DNA of 64,000 bases. It comes from Promerops cafer (taxonomy: Eukaryota > Chordata > Aves > Passeriformes > Nectariniidae). The stretch is taken from contig VZSE01014389.1 of the NCBI GenBank assembly GCA_013398275.1, forward strand, positions 139,682 to 203,681, given 5' to 3'. The notes under the pieces are model-generated. The model worked only from the letters and a program-made list of their open reading frames with translations. It ran no database searches and had not been told where the DNA came from. The position numbers were made by a program, and so were the translations under genes. Shown here piece after piece: positions 38,101 to 49,528 of the stretch (within the stretch, counting starts at the first letter, position 1; every line of letters starts with the position of its first letter).

Positions 38101-41100
38101 GCAAGGGGTTATCAAACAACATCCTGTGTTTGTGACATCTCTTACATAAACAGAATCCCCACCTGTAAGAAATGTCTCAGAAATCTTATCACAGGATAAA
38201 TATAATATAGGATTGTTTTTATTGTAATTATCCTAGAAATAGGAAGGAAAATGAATCCTAAATTATAAAAAGAGTGATAAAACCTAGATGCAATAAACCC
38301 ACTTTCCCAGAATTTTCTAAATATTTTAAGATGTGGATTGTGAAATTAATGTTATGGAGATAATTGAAAGGTACTGAAAATCATCTGAAGTCACACATCT
38401 GAGTCAGCTGTGAAGATGCTTAGCTGTCTTTGTAAACCTTAATAGTATCCAGTGAGCACTTATCTTCCTTTTTATAACTTTATTTGCATTCCTTTCTTTC
38501 TATGTACTTCACACAGCTCCCTCATTCTACAGTCCTTGTACTCTAAAAATGCTGCTGCTTCTATGGCATTTCTCTTCAAAAGCCTATGTGCAATGACATT
38601 GACACCAAATCACCGGTGTACCTATGATTAGTATTTTTTTTATTGTATACTATTTGACTGCTAACATCTTTGGTGTTAGGATTGGCAGATTTTAGACAGA
38701 TGCATTGCACAGTGATCTTTGATTCATTAAGTCCTGAAAACAGATCTAAGGTCAGATGCCACAATGAGCACCTTGGCTCCTGCAGTTCTTTGTACCTGCA
38801 AATTGCATGAAAATCAATCACCCTTCAAGACATTAAGAGGTGTTAACGATATTGACAGCTTATGAAGCTCATGTAAATGGCTGTAGCTAAACAAAAGAGA
38901 TTGCAGAGATAAATGCAACTATGCTCTTTTGCTAGTGAAGAATCTAAGGCACTGGGTTTTTCCTGGGTTTCATTAGCATGTGTTCCCTCTCCTACAGGGG
39001 TTTCTTTGCTCTTCACAATGTAATTGTTAATTTTTCGAGAGTTGCACTCTTGAAAATTCAAGCAGATAAACCTCAAGCTCATAACTGGAGGTCACAGTTA
39101 AACAGGCTTCACAGACTGAATATTTTGCCCTTATGTTCAAACAAAAGTGCCTTCAGTGAATTTTATACCATTACACTTAATTATTAACTTTGTGCCAGGC
39201 TAATCTTAATCTTAGTCATCTTAAAACATTAAACATAGCTGCAAATCATTGCATTACTATAAAAAACCCAATATGCTGCTATATAATTATTTTATTCCAT
39301 TGTAGCACGACAAGGACAGAGGAATTGTCCTCTACTGATTTCACTGCCAGGCAGACAGGATAATTTTTTGACCTTCTATTCACATTTCCTGCTTGCCATC
39401 TCCAGAATTTCCACATCTATGCTTGATTCCCTGTTTTTGGAACTGGAAAGTGATCAGGGTTGTCTGTGGGAGCTGTGAAGTCCCCCTTTACGGTGCAGGA
39501 TCTGATGCAGCTGCAGCCAAGGATGAGAAGGGTCCCTCATTGTGAGGGAGCAGAGGTGCAGGTGTGGGTGGCAGACACCTGCAAGGTCTCTGGGGGTGCG
39601 AGGGGCATGCAGCCCTTTGCCAAGCCTGCTGAGCTGTTGGCAGGTAAAATCATCAGGTGTGATGTGGTTACACGTTTTGGAAACTGGAGGGTGCAACAAA
39701 GCAGAATGTCAAGAGTATCCAGGAGGGAATTTCTGAGCTTTGATTTGGAGTCAGTCTGTTTTTTTAATGCCACGTTGTCTGGCTTAAGCTCAAGCCAATA
39801 GGACAAATCCTGGCTGTCATGGTTTGAATGATGGGTGAGTGTGACCTTTGCTGGAAGAGGAAACCTTGAGGTTTTCCTTTGCCATAAGTGGATTTGTATT
39901 TTAAGGCCTCCCTGTTGAAAGGTTTTTTCATAAAGATTATTGTTAAGGAAGAGTGCAACTGCATTCTGCCTGTTGTTTTACTAACCAATTTCTATGGGAA
40001 TTTTTCCTTGCTAATCTCTCTTGCAAATTACAGAGAGGAAGAAGAAAGCTTGTATTGATCTCAAGTGTTGGTCAATGAATTTGTGTAAGGAGCCATGTCA
40101 TGTAGCAGATAAACTAACACTAATCTTTGTAATAGATTGCTCCTTGATTGCTCCCAGGAGATGTATGTTTTGATATGAAAAAGGGACTTGTCTTCAATTC
40201 AATTATGGTATGCAAACAAAGTCCAGGATTTATCTGAAGGAGATTGAAAAGGCGATGGGGAAAGTTCATGGTTTATGTTCACTTCAGAGAAAGCTGATTT
40301 TATTTTAAATTACCTACTGCCTATCAATGCAAACACTTTCCAGTATGCTCTAATACTAAGAACATTGTGGTTTTTCATGCCAGCACACTGCCTACCAATA
40401 AAAATAATAATTTTAACAATTAGCTAAGTGATTCAGCCTAGCCGTACTTGCTCTGCTTGGTGTGGATAGCCAGAAGTTCATAAATGATGACTTTAAGTAC
40501 CTGGAATGAGGGCTTAAGCTGTGAAGTTTGGAGCTGGCTGAGTCACACTATTCAACTGCATTTATTTGAGATTTCTGTAATACCATATTGGAATTAGCTA
40601 GAAATAAGTTTCTGGTTCCAGCTGATCACTGTGTTGAAAATGGTTGTTTAATGCAGTCCTACTTTACAGATCCCAACAGGTTACCCAAGCCAACAGATGT
40701 AAAAAAGTGAATTTCATTTAATGTCTATTTGAGTTGGAAAACTTCTTGTGCCTGCTTTTACATTCAAAGAAGAAAAAGAATGTTTACATATAAGGCTAAG
40801 AATTTATATAACTGGACCCTAAACATTCTAATGAAATAACTATTGTTAATGCAGATCTAAGCGAAAAGAAAAAGAATAGAAGAATGTTACTGCGCAGAAA
40901 AGGTCTCAACAATAAAATGTAAGTTAAAATAGTTATGCATATTTTGTGGTATTTAACCCTTTCCCAGATGTTACGTTCCTCATAGCACTGCCCTTTGTGT
41001 TCTGAGGTTGATGGTGGGGTCTCTTTGAAGGAGTACAGTGGGAAATCAGCATCCTGAGCCCTTTGCCAAGAGGAAGATGGTGTTAAAGTAAATGCTTTCT

Positions 41101-41417
41101 TCATCTTCATTCTAGGATCTGCTGGGAGTAATTTTTATATGTTTTGCTTACAGGTTTTTACATGCTATTATTTCTTCATTGCTCTGAAAGCCCAGGTCTC
41201 TCTGTACTCTATATGGTGAGTTTGGTAGGTGCTATTCTCATACAAAGAATGGCTTTTACAGCTAAGCCAAGCAGCAGTGAAGCCACAGGCAGAACTAGGC
41301 AGGCTCAGAGTGGGACAAGCAGCAAACCTCAGGGATGAGCCTCGGAAAACCCCGGGCACAGCCTGAGGCAGGAGCTGCATTATGTGGTTTGGTGACATAG
41401 TGACATTTAGTGACAAT
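32134..41417. other. Unassigned DNA, no gene seen
   Basis: More than 9 kb without a recognisable gene or transposon. Open frames reach 115 codons (36095-36442, plus) but show no domain. Low-complexity AT repeats lie at 33548-33602, and a short hairpin at 36545-36565. Long stretches free of repeats with smooth AT-rich composition (for example 34960-35290 and 37430-37640) could be conserved non-coding DNA, but only alignment can tell. Confidence 0.55.
36545..36570. repeat. Short hairpin followed by a T run
   Basis: Arms AAACCCAAA (36545-36553) and TTTGGGTTT (36557-36565) are perfect complements with an AGG loop, and the T run continues to 36570. No RNA gene or polymerase III promoter is visible next to it. 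Confidence 0.85.
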
Positions 41418-41516
41418 AAGGACATGATTTAGTATTTGACTTGACAGTGCTGGGTTAATGGTTGGACTCGATGATCTTGGAGGTCTTTTAACCTTAACAA
41501 TTCTATGATTCTGTAA
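41418..41516 (+). mobile_element. CR1 LINE 3' terminus
   Basis: A short, well preserved CR1 3' end. AGGACATGATTTAGTATTTG is followed by GACAGTGCTGGGTTAATGG, then TTGGACTCGATGATCTTGGA and GGTCTTTTAACC. It finishes with the diagnostic octamer-type tail ATTCTATGATTCTGTAA. The retained 3' tail and lost 5' end are typical of CR1 insertion by target-primed reverse transcription with early abortion. CR1 insertions usually lack clear target site duplications, and none is seen. Confidence 0.9.
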
Positions 41517-44500
41517 TTGCTGGGCTGAAGGGCTGTTGTGCCTCTTGTGGGGGATGGATCAGCTAGAAAAAACAATAGCACCTACATTTATGAGGGTAAT
41601 CAATGACTGATCCAGGATGAATATCCCAGATTGGACTTTATCTTTCTGTTTTCAATTGCGAAATAGAAGTTTTTTTTCTTGAATAATTCTGGCTTTGATG
41701 CTGTCAATGTTTTGTGTAAATAATAGTGCGTTTTGTCCTCAAAGAATGTGACACGCTGGCATCAACAGAAAGATACATCTTCCCTTTGTAAATTGTTGTA
41801 AATATAGGGAATTCCATAAGGACATCTTGTACAATATTTCTGCTATAGTACACAAATTTAACTATTAGCCATAATATTTTCAAATTGGTAAATACACTTA
41901 TAATCAAGAAATACTTCACCAAATATTAAAAATGAAGTCAAAGTACTGTAGAGATGAAAAAATGTAAGAGTTTAGGGGTCTCTGAGAATAATACAGGTAA
42001 TTTAAACACTTGGAATGGTAGAACATTCTATTTTAAACTCAGCTAATTTTCACAGAATTTGGTGGGATCAGAAAGAAACACACTTATGCTGGTATACCCA
42101 AGATTATGGTGACAGGGAAGTAACCTCTGGATTATTTCAGCTGGTGCTGTACCATAATTCCTACTGAAGCATTTAGAACCCACTGGAGCAGGTCATCTGA
42201 ACTGGAAGCTATGGAAAATTGGTGAAGGGTAGGCTGATACATTGCTTAGATTTTACTGATACTTTGCAAGCTCTAGCAATATTCTGTTTAGCTCCTTTGT
42301 TTTTCTTTTGTGCTGTACTTTTGTCCATTCCACTTGAAGAAGCTGGCATGTGTTCTCTGTGTTGATAAGTGTATGCACGTCTCACAAAATTCCTTACCGT
42401 TCTTATTTTATGAGCCTTGGTCATTTTATAGATTCTTTACATATTGCATCACAGATGGTTGGTTTTCAAGGGATATCAAAAAGAGGCATTTTTGACATTG
42501 GCCAGATGTGCCAAGTAACAGTGACATTGCAAATATAAAACATAATCTAGCAGGAAATTTTCTGTTATTTGTGCAGCCTGGCAGCTGTTAAATTCTAGAC
42601 AATCCTTGGGGTAAATGGCAGGTGTCCCTTATTCCTTAAAAGACCTCAAATAAAAAAATGCAAACACTGTTTTTTGCATTGGTACAAAGGTAAGTGTTCC
42701 TATTTTGGAGCCAAACCCTGTTTGGTTTCTGTTGCCCAAATAGCCTTCTTTATTTAAAAAAAAACAATTAGAATTTCCTGCGTGAACATCTGGAAATACA
42801 ATTTCTATTACTGTATGCTTCTCTAAACAAACAACGTAATGTTTGGTAAAGCATGCTGGTAATTGGGCTTCTTTTAAAATTTCTGATATATAGAATAAGT
42901 CTTTTCTTTTTTTTTTTTTTTTTTCCCCCTGCTGGAAGCAATCATGTGCAATTTCTTCTTTGACCCATTTCTTTTTCCTTAGGTTTTTGATGATGTGTCT
43001 TTTTTTTTTCATTTTTTTTTTCATATTCCACATGTTTCCTGAAGGAAAAGGAAGAGGATGTTAGGGACATAGAATAATTTGGCATGCTATTAAGAAGTAA
43101 GAGTAGGCACTGAGGTCAAATTCCAGACCTGGAAAAGGCAATAGAGAGTTTGCCAGAGGACTGAGACTTTTTCAATATATGATAAGGATTTCTTTGTTTA
43201 GGAAAGAATTGCTCATGCAAGACTGCCTCTGTTGCTCACAGCATCACTTGTGGAGTTTTACAATACCAGATACTTATTGCATAGATATTCTTAACCACAT
43301 GGGTTAATTGTGGCTATAGTTGTTGGGATTTCCAACGAAAAAAGAGCAGGTGGTAACGCTTTTCAAAACTTTCATAAGCATGAAAGAGGACTGAATGAGA
43401 AGAAAGAATAGATTATCTGGGAAACACATGGTTGACCAGATACATCATACAACTTTTTTTTTTTTTGACTGAAATCCAGAAAGAATTCCTTCTGTATGCA
43501 AGTCTGAATTCCTCCTTTACACCCTACTGTTTGCCGTGTTTGATGGGAAACAATCAAGCTAATTGTGTGAAAGTTACTAATACTTCTTAGCAGAAAGATT
43601 TTTCTTTATGTACTGCACAATCCAAATTTGTTAATTTTCTATCTTCACTTATAATAATACTCCTTGTATTGCCTTAAACTCTCTCCTATAAGGATATTAT
43701 CTTGTAATTAGGTTTTTCTACAAAAATCTCAGTACGTTTAACGAGATAGGGGCCAGCATTATCATATTTTAGGTATTTCAAGTAAATATGAATCTATAAA
43801 CCTGAACAAAATATGTGAATATTCTATTTTTGTGCTTTCTTTTAAATTACCTAACTTAGTTTAGAATGGTACTAAGCAAAATAATAGTTATTTGAAGGGC
43901 AAGATTAACTTAAGCAAAAATGCTATCACTGAATGTATTTATGATCTGTGAATTAAGTCTTTGTCAAAAATGCTGGTTCAGTTTAATTTAGATGTTTACT
44001 ACATGTGGGAATAAAAATGTTAAATAAAACCAAAAGATTTTGGGACTTCAGAAAATCTGCAGAGGACATGAAGAAAAGAGTGCATGATATATGAGACAAA
44101 AAGTATGGCACTGTGAAGATTAAGATCAAAGATAAAATTCTTTCTCCCTCTCTTTTTGAGCCTTGTTCCTAAACCAGGAAAGATAAAATATAATTTCCAA
44201 ACTGGCAAAAATTTAACATAATAAAAGAGATTACTTGTAACCAATGTGAGGGTTGAGTGCAGTGGTCGAGAATATAAAGAAAACAAAATATTTATGCCAT
44301 TTTCAGAGTTTTCTTCCCAGATTTATTAGTACCTAATACATTTTTATTGTATTAGTACCTAATACATTTTTATGCTGCTGTCAGGTTTTGACTGCACTGA
44401 AATAAGTAAAGCTACACTGATCTCACTCCTGGAAGATTCCGAGCACTGTTCTCTTTGACTTAGAAAGTGAAAGGCACAGCCATATTTTTCATAAAATGCA

Positions 44501-45129
44501 TGCTCCCTTCTGAGCATTTTTTACAATGTAACATAAAATAACTTTTTATGTATGAGTTTCTCACAAAAATGTCTGTACTGTTGATTTGAAAATATTGAAG
44601 ATAATTTAAACCCTTAAACAACAGGATGTAAGTAGATTTTCCAGATGTAATTCATTTTCAGTGCTGGCAGTGACACTGTCTCTCTTTTCTTTTTGCACAT
44701 CTTTCCTTTCTCTCTTCTTTCTGTTTTCTTTTTAGAGGCAATATTTCTTCTGTCATTTTTTATCTTCAGTGTGCACCATGCAAAATAGGAAAAAAATCTA
44801 ATTAACCAAGTATTGAAACACATTGCTCAAGGGAGAAAAAAAATAACCCATTACCGCTAAGAAGAAATCAACAAGTCCCAAAGATTTTGTAAAGAAAAAG
44901 CAAATATTGCAAAGAAGGCATCCAAAACAATGCAACACTGATCCTCAGTATACCCCTAATTCCAATCACTTGCCTTGCCTGTAAATGTCTTTGTCAGCAT
45001 CCCTGGTTCGCTGCCTGCCAGCTCCTGCCCTGCCAGGGCTCTGCCAGGGAATGCGGGGGAGTGGGTTGGAGACAAAGAGAACCCCTCACCCAATGTCCAT
45101 GTGGAAACACAGAGCCTGTATTCCTCGAG
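41517..45129. other. Unassigned AT-rich DNA with homopolymers
   Basis: No gene is seen. Poly-T and other T-rich stretches at about 42900-43020 create a Lys-rich minus-strand frame of 134 codons that is a compositional artefact. A 26-bp tandem duplication lies at 44325-44373. Confidence 0.6.
44325..44373. repeat. 26-bp tandem duplication (1.9 copies)
   Basis: The unit starting ATTAGTACCTAATACATTTT is repeated without mismatch: copy 1 at 44325-44350, partial copy 2 at 44351-44373. Perfect identity suggests a recent slippage duplication. Confidence 0.9.
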
Positions 45130-45640
45130 CCCTTCTTTATAAAAAGGGCAATTGAAAAATCTGGTCTGGATAGATCATTGGTGTGATCTTTTACGCCGCC
45201 CAGCTCCCGGACCAGTGAGATGTCTGCAGCTCAGGATGGAGCATCATTGCTTGAGGTTCCTGTCAGTCACCCCAGGGGCCATTTTATGGAGGAAGCTGGG
45301 TTTCTTTTCTATAGCTGAATTAATTGCCCAGTACAAGCCAGCTTGTACTGTGATATAATGTGACAACATCCCCTCCTTCTTTCTTTATTAAAATTGGAAC
45401 CCGCTCTCTGTCACCCATTTGCAAGGGCCCTTTTCAAACTGGGAGGCAGAAGACAGCATGGATTTAATTTGCATGAGGCCATGTATCGCTGGAGCTGCAG
45501 CATTCGCCAGAAACTATTTAATCTTTGAACCATTTAACTCTTATAACTGGCAAAGAAAAACCCAACGCCTAGAAAAAACAATCTGTAAACAGAAAAACAG
45601 TTTGTAAACAGGAAAAAATAATTTGTAAACAAATCAAATC
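45130..45640. promoter_or_regulatory. Candidate cis-regulatory element with forkhead-site cluster
   Basis: This block has no repeat match and no convincing frame, but it does contain ordered short motifs. There is a perfect short hairpin, CAGTACAAG/CTTGTACTG with a CCAG loop (45329-45350). Three identical copies of TGTAAACA, the canonical forkhead (FOX) site, lie at 45584-45591, 45603-45610 and 45624-45631, spaced 19 and 21 bases start to start, all on the same strand. Its more balanced base composition and several CpG dinucleotides near 45190-45215 set it apart from the AT-rich surroundings. The sites are seen in the sequence. That they act as an enhancer is inference. A slippage origin of the A-rich repeats around the three sites is a fair alternative. 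Confidence 0.3.
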
Positions 45641-47969
45641 CTTGTAGGAACTGTCACTTCAGGAGTCCCAGGTTTCCATGAGGTAGGTCATCTCTGTGAT
45701 GTCTGTTGAGGAGTTATCAGGAGGATGCTGCTTGTGGTCCTGTATAGGACATAGTACGGGCTGGACACATCTGGCAGGTATCCAGCATGTCCCAGTGTCC
45801 AATGTACCTTGGGTATGGGCAGGTGAACATCATAGGATTATTGTACTGTTATATGGTTGATTGAAAGACATGAAAACATGATATTACATAAGACTTAATG
45901 GGGGTGTACCTTCACCCCAACCTTTTCCCCCTTTTCTTTGTATTAATAACTAGAATAGGAACAAAACATGGATTTTTGAACAGCATTAATAAAGTACTAT
46001 TTGCTAGGATTTGTTATTACTGAGGAGTTTTTTATGAACAATGAGGACTTGAAAGAACCTCTTCTGGACAAGGCTTTCTCATTTATCTCAAATATGATAT
46101 AATTTAACACAACCTCCTTACTTCCAGTCATTGCAACCCTCTGTCTCTGCTGGGACACATGCTCTGGGCTTGCCATGGTTGGATTCACCAAGATAGGTTG
46201 AACATGCAGTCAGTCTGATATATTTTGTACAAATACATCTATATATGTTCCCCCACCTATGATGATCTTCAGCACATAAATCACCTATTTTCCACCACAT
46301 TTCTCTTTATAGGATTATTTCTTTTTATTTTTAATAAATAGTAATTTTTTGATAAATACTATTGCTTTATATCATCTTATATCTTCTATAAAAGTTACAT
46401 TCTAATGTATATATTTGAATTCATGGTCTCATTTTTCCAGATTTGAAGAACACAGAAAGTAGGTCTGATGTCTGGCCTAGCAGATTAGATCACTTGTGAC
46501 CTGAACTATGTCTTACTTTCTTAGTTCTTCTGATCTACGTATCAACTTGGTGGGTGAAGACTTAGTGAAATATTTTGCCATAGCAATGCAAGGAAGGTAG
46601 TTGGTTTTGACTTGCAGATCTATAGCACCTGCAAATATGGCAGAACTGTCACATTTCTTTCTAATCTCTTGTAAACAAAGTTTCATCAGTTAGATCTGTA
46701 AAAGATTTTTTTTTAATTTTTTAAATCTTAATTCAGATCTTTCTTTAAAAAAACCCAGCTGCCAGAAAAGGCTGCTTTGGAAAAAAAAAAAAAAAGCATC
46801 TCTGTAATTTTCCAACTTACTTTCTGTTTTGTTTGTTGTCATACAGGTTTTTCATATCAAGTTAGATGCAATATTACTTCTATAAAACCAAACATTTGTA
46901 ATGAAAGTCACTGGTAAGGGAGAGAGATCTGTACAGTTTTGCAGCCTCTTACCTGTCATTGACACAAGTAGGTGTCACAGAGACCAGTGCTGAAGTTTCT
47001 CACAGTCCCAAATAGGCTTAAGAATCTGGAATAAACATTCTAAGACGGGTCCAAAGTGTACAAACTTCTTTCTTTCATAATTCTTCACCTGTCAAGGGTT
47101 CATTGTATAACATGGTGTTAAAGTTTTTGGACATTCAAGGTCACAGCAAAGCCTGCAGAAAAGTGCAAGGCTATGTCCTGCTGCTGGTATTATGGTGTAT
47201 CTTTGCACCATTTGCAAAGGCTGGGTGATCAGATAAGTCTAAACATGGGTAAAAAAGGTCAAGAAGTAGAAAAAAACCCCTCCAATAATTTCTACAGAAT
47301 TTATATGTGTGTCTTTTCTAGGTGTGTATGCTTAAGAATAAACTGAACTAGTGGCAAAAGTCTTTGGGAAGTATCATAAAATCCATGGTTGAAAGATTTC
47401 TACCAAGTGTTACAGGCTTTAGATGTATATATATTTTGAAAACTAGGAATGAAAATGGTAATTAAGCTTTACTTAGCCTCACTGCCTTTTATCCTTATCC
47501 TGGTTTTAGGTGGATTGCTGCCTGGGAGGAAGAAGGGGAAGTTGGTTGTTTGGGAATGATTCAGCTCTTTTTACCTGTTTGGTTATCTGCTGGTAGCAGA
47601 GGCACTGTCAGATGCCTACTGAGAGCAACTGAATTGTCAGTGCAGACACAGGCTTAGCTGGGCTGGGGCAGGCAAGTCCAGTGCTCTCTGGGAATCTGGA
47701 ATTTACTACCAGTTCTTTTCCATGGTGTACCTACTCATATTTCTGCTCAGGAGATCACACTTAAATGGGAGCCTGGATACAGTTTATCACAGTCCAAATA
47801 AAAGAGTCATATCACCAAGTTCTGTGTGTTCTCTGCTTTATCTTGCTTTGGATCTGTCCTTGAAGCATCCCCAATTTCAGCCCTTCGGAAAGTCTGGTGA
47901 AAACAGATCCCCTTGGCTTTGCCTAAGGAAAGAAACAGTGTGCTGCAGTCTTAGCTGGTGAAAACAACC
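45641..47969. other. Unassigned DNA, no gene seen
   Basis: Short frames only. A poly-A run lies near 46780. No recognised transposon or RNA. Confidence 0.6.
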
Positions 47970-48195
47970 TTTTTTTTTTTTTTTTTTTTTTTTTGTAACA
48001 CAGGGCTTTATTTTTAGACAGGACTTTGCTGTCTCTTCTCTGTCCTCTGAGTCTGCTAAGGGTCTCTTTAATTTTTTTCCTCTTTTCTGAACTGGGAAAT
48101 TTTCTGTTCAAGCAAATCATAACCCAGTTGAGTTGAAAGAAAAAGCAATTTATAGGCTTCAAAGTGTGACTCTCTTCAGTCTCTCAGGTGTTTGC
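47970..48195 (-). pseudogene. Possible processed retrocopy of an mRNA 3' end
   Basis: Read on the minus strand, the sequence has a canonical polyadenylation signal AATAAA (plus-strand 48007-48012), then 12 bases, then 25 uninterrupted A residues (47970-47994). This is the exact layout of a reverse-transcribed polyadenylated RNA. The upstream limit is unknown. I set it at 48195 because the bases next to the poly-A end (AAAACAACC, 47961-47969) recur with one mismatch as AAAACAGCC at 48196-48204, a possible target site duplication, though this could be chance. The parent transcript is not recognised. The short minus-strand frame across it (Lys/Arg-rich, running into poly-Lys from the A tract) has no known domain, as expected for 3' UTR. 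Birds have few processed pseudogenes because CR1 rarely copies mRNAs, so a chance poly-T next to TTTATT remains the main alternative. Confidence 0.35.
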
Positions 48196-49400
48196 AAAAC
48201 AGCCAGGAGGTATATTGGGACATACGGTGGAATACAAAATGCTTAAATAAATTTAGTTGTGATCACTAAAAAGAAATCCTATGCTACGCTTGCAGAGACA
48301 TTTTGTTTTCAGAGATGGTTCTTTACTAAAAAAAAAAAACAAACCAGGAGACATTTTCTTTGTCTGAAAGAATAGGATTTGCTCAAGTAAGAGGATTTGC
48401 TAAAGACTATGTTAATTTATTTGTTTTCACTCTGTATTTCCTGCCATATTTGCATATTTCTGTTGCATACCTTTCAGGGGATTTTACATAAATTAAAGGG
48501 GAGCTACATGTATGTTATTATTTTGGAAGTTCTGGGAATGAGAACACTGTATAAATGGGAATTCATTAGGATACAAATGGATATTGTTATTATATTCTGC
48601 AGTATGAACTCAGCAAACTGGTGCCACCCACCTGTAATCCTTCTCAGTTAAGGCTGGCACTGTAGAATGAAGAAGAACTGAATTTAGCATATCATTAAAA
48701 ATGAGCTGGGGTAGGGGTTTGTGGCCCTGTTCATTCCACTCATTCAAAACCAAACTACTTCCCCCCTCAAAATCTTCATGCAGAAACCCATGAAATGTAG
48801 AAATAAAAGCAAGTTTCTAACTCTTAATGTTTTGTGTAGCATATGCTGTAAATGTAGCTCTAACTCTGCAGGATTGACCCTGGAGTAATTTTTGAGTTCA
48901 GGGAACTATAGGAGCTTCCCGGCAGTAAGGTGAGGCACTCCGGCCATATGGGGCTGGGGTGTACTCAGAGATCTTCAGGCTTGAGTGTTTTACTTCTGAT
49001 TTTTTTTTTTTTTTTTATTCGGGAGGAAATGTGCTCTCTCTGGTATGATTCTTCTCTCCAAGTATCCAGGATATTGAGGAGAAATTCACAGTAGGAGCTC
49101 TGAATACTTTCAGTCTACCCCTGGAGTTACCTGAGGCTCTCCAGCAACTGTACAAAAAGCCAAGAGACACTAGAGAGGTAGTGAGAAGTTCATGGCTTTT
49201 CTTTGTTTCTCCCATCTTGTACCTCTTGTAATAACTTATAGGTTCCAACCTGTTCCCAGTCAAGAAAGATGTTTGGCTTCTGATCATTACCTCAGATTTC
49301 TGAAAAACAAGGTGCCATATAAACTACAGCAAAAAAGAAAGGAGAAAACTAGTCCCACAGCACTGAGAAATGCCTGTGAAATACCCGGAATTTTTTCAAG

Positions 49401-49528
49401 GTTTGTTATTTTGTTTTTTTTGTGGGGGGGGGTTGTATTTTTTGTGGTTTTTTGGGGTTGGTTTGGGGGGGGTTTTGCTTGTGTTTTTGGTGGTGGGTTT
49501 TTCCTGTTGATTTTGGGATTTTTTTTAA
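49401..49528. repeat. G/T-only low-complexity tract with long G runs
   Basis: Almost every base on the plus strand is G or T. It contains runs of nine G (49424-49432), four G (49454-49457) and eight G (49465-49472), with three-G runs at 49495 and 49515. Loops between runs are partly long, so a classical G-quadruplex is possible but not assured. The 148-codon plus-strand frame through it is Gly/Phe/Val-rich low-complexity, not a gene. Confidence 0.9.

Noticed and set aside
42629..43033. 134-codon minus-strand open frame
   Set aside because: Lys-rich runs come from poly-T tracts on the plus strand. No domain.
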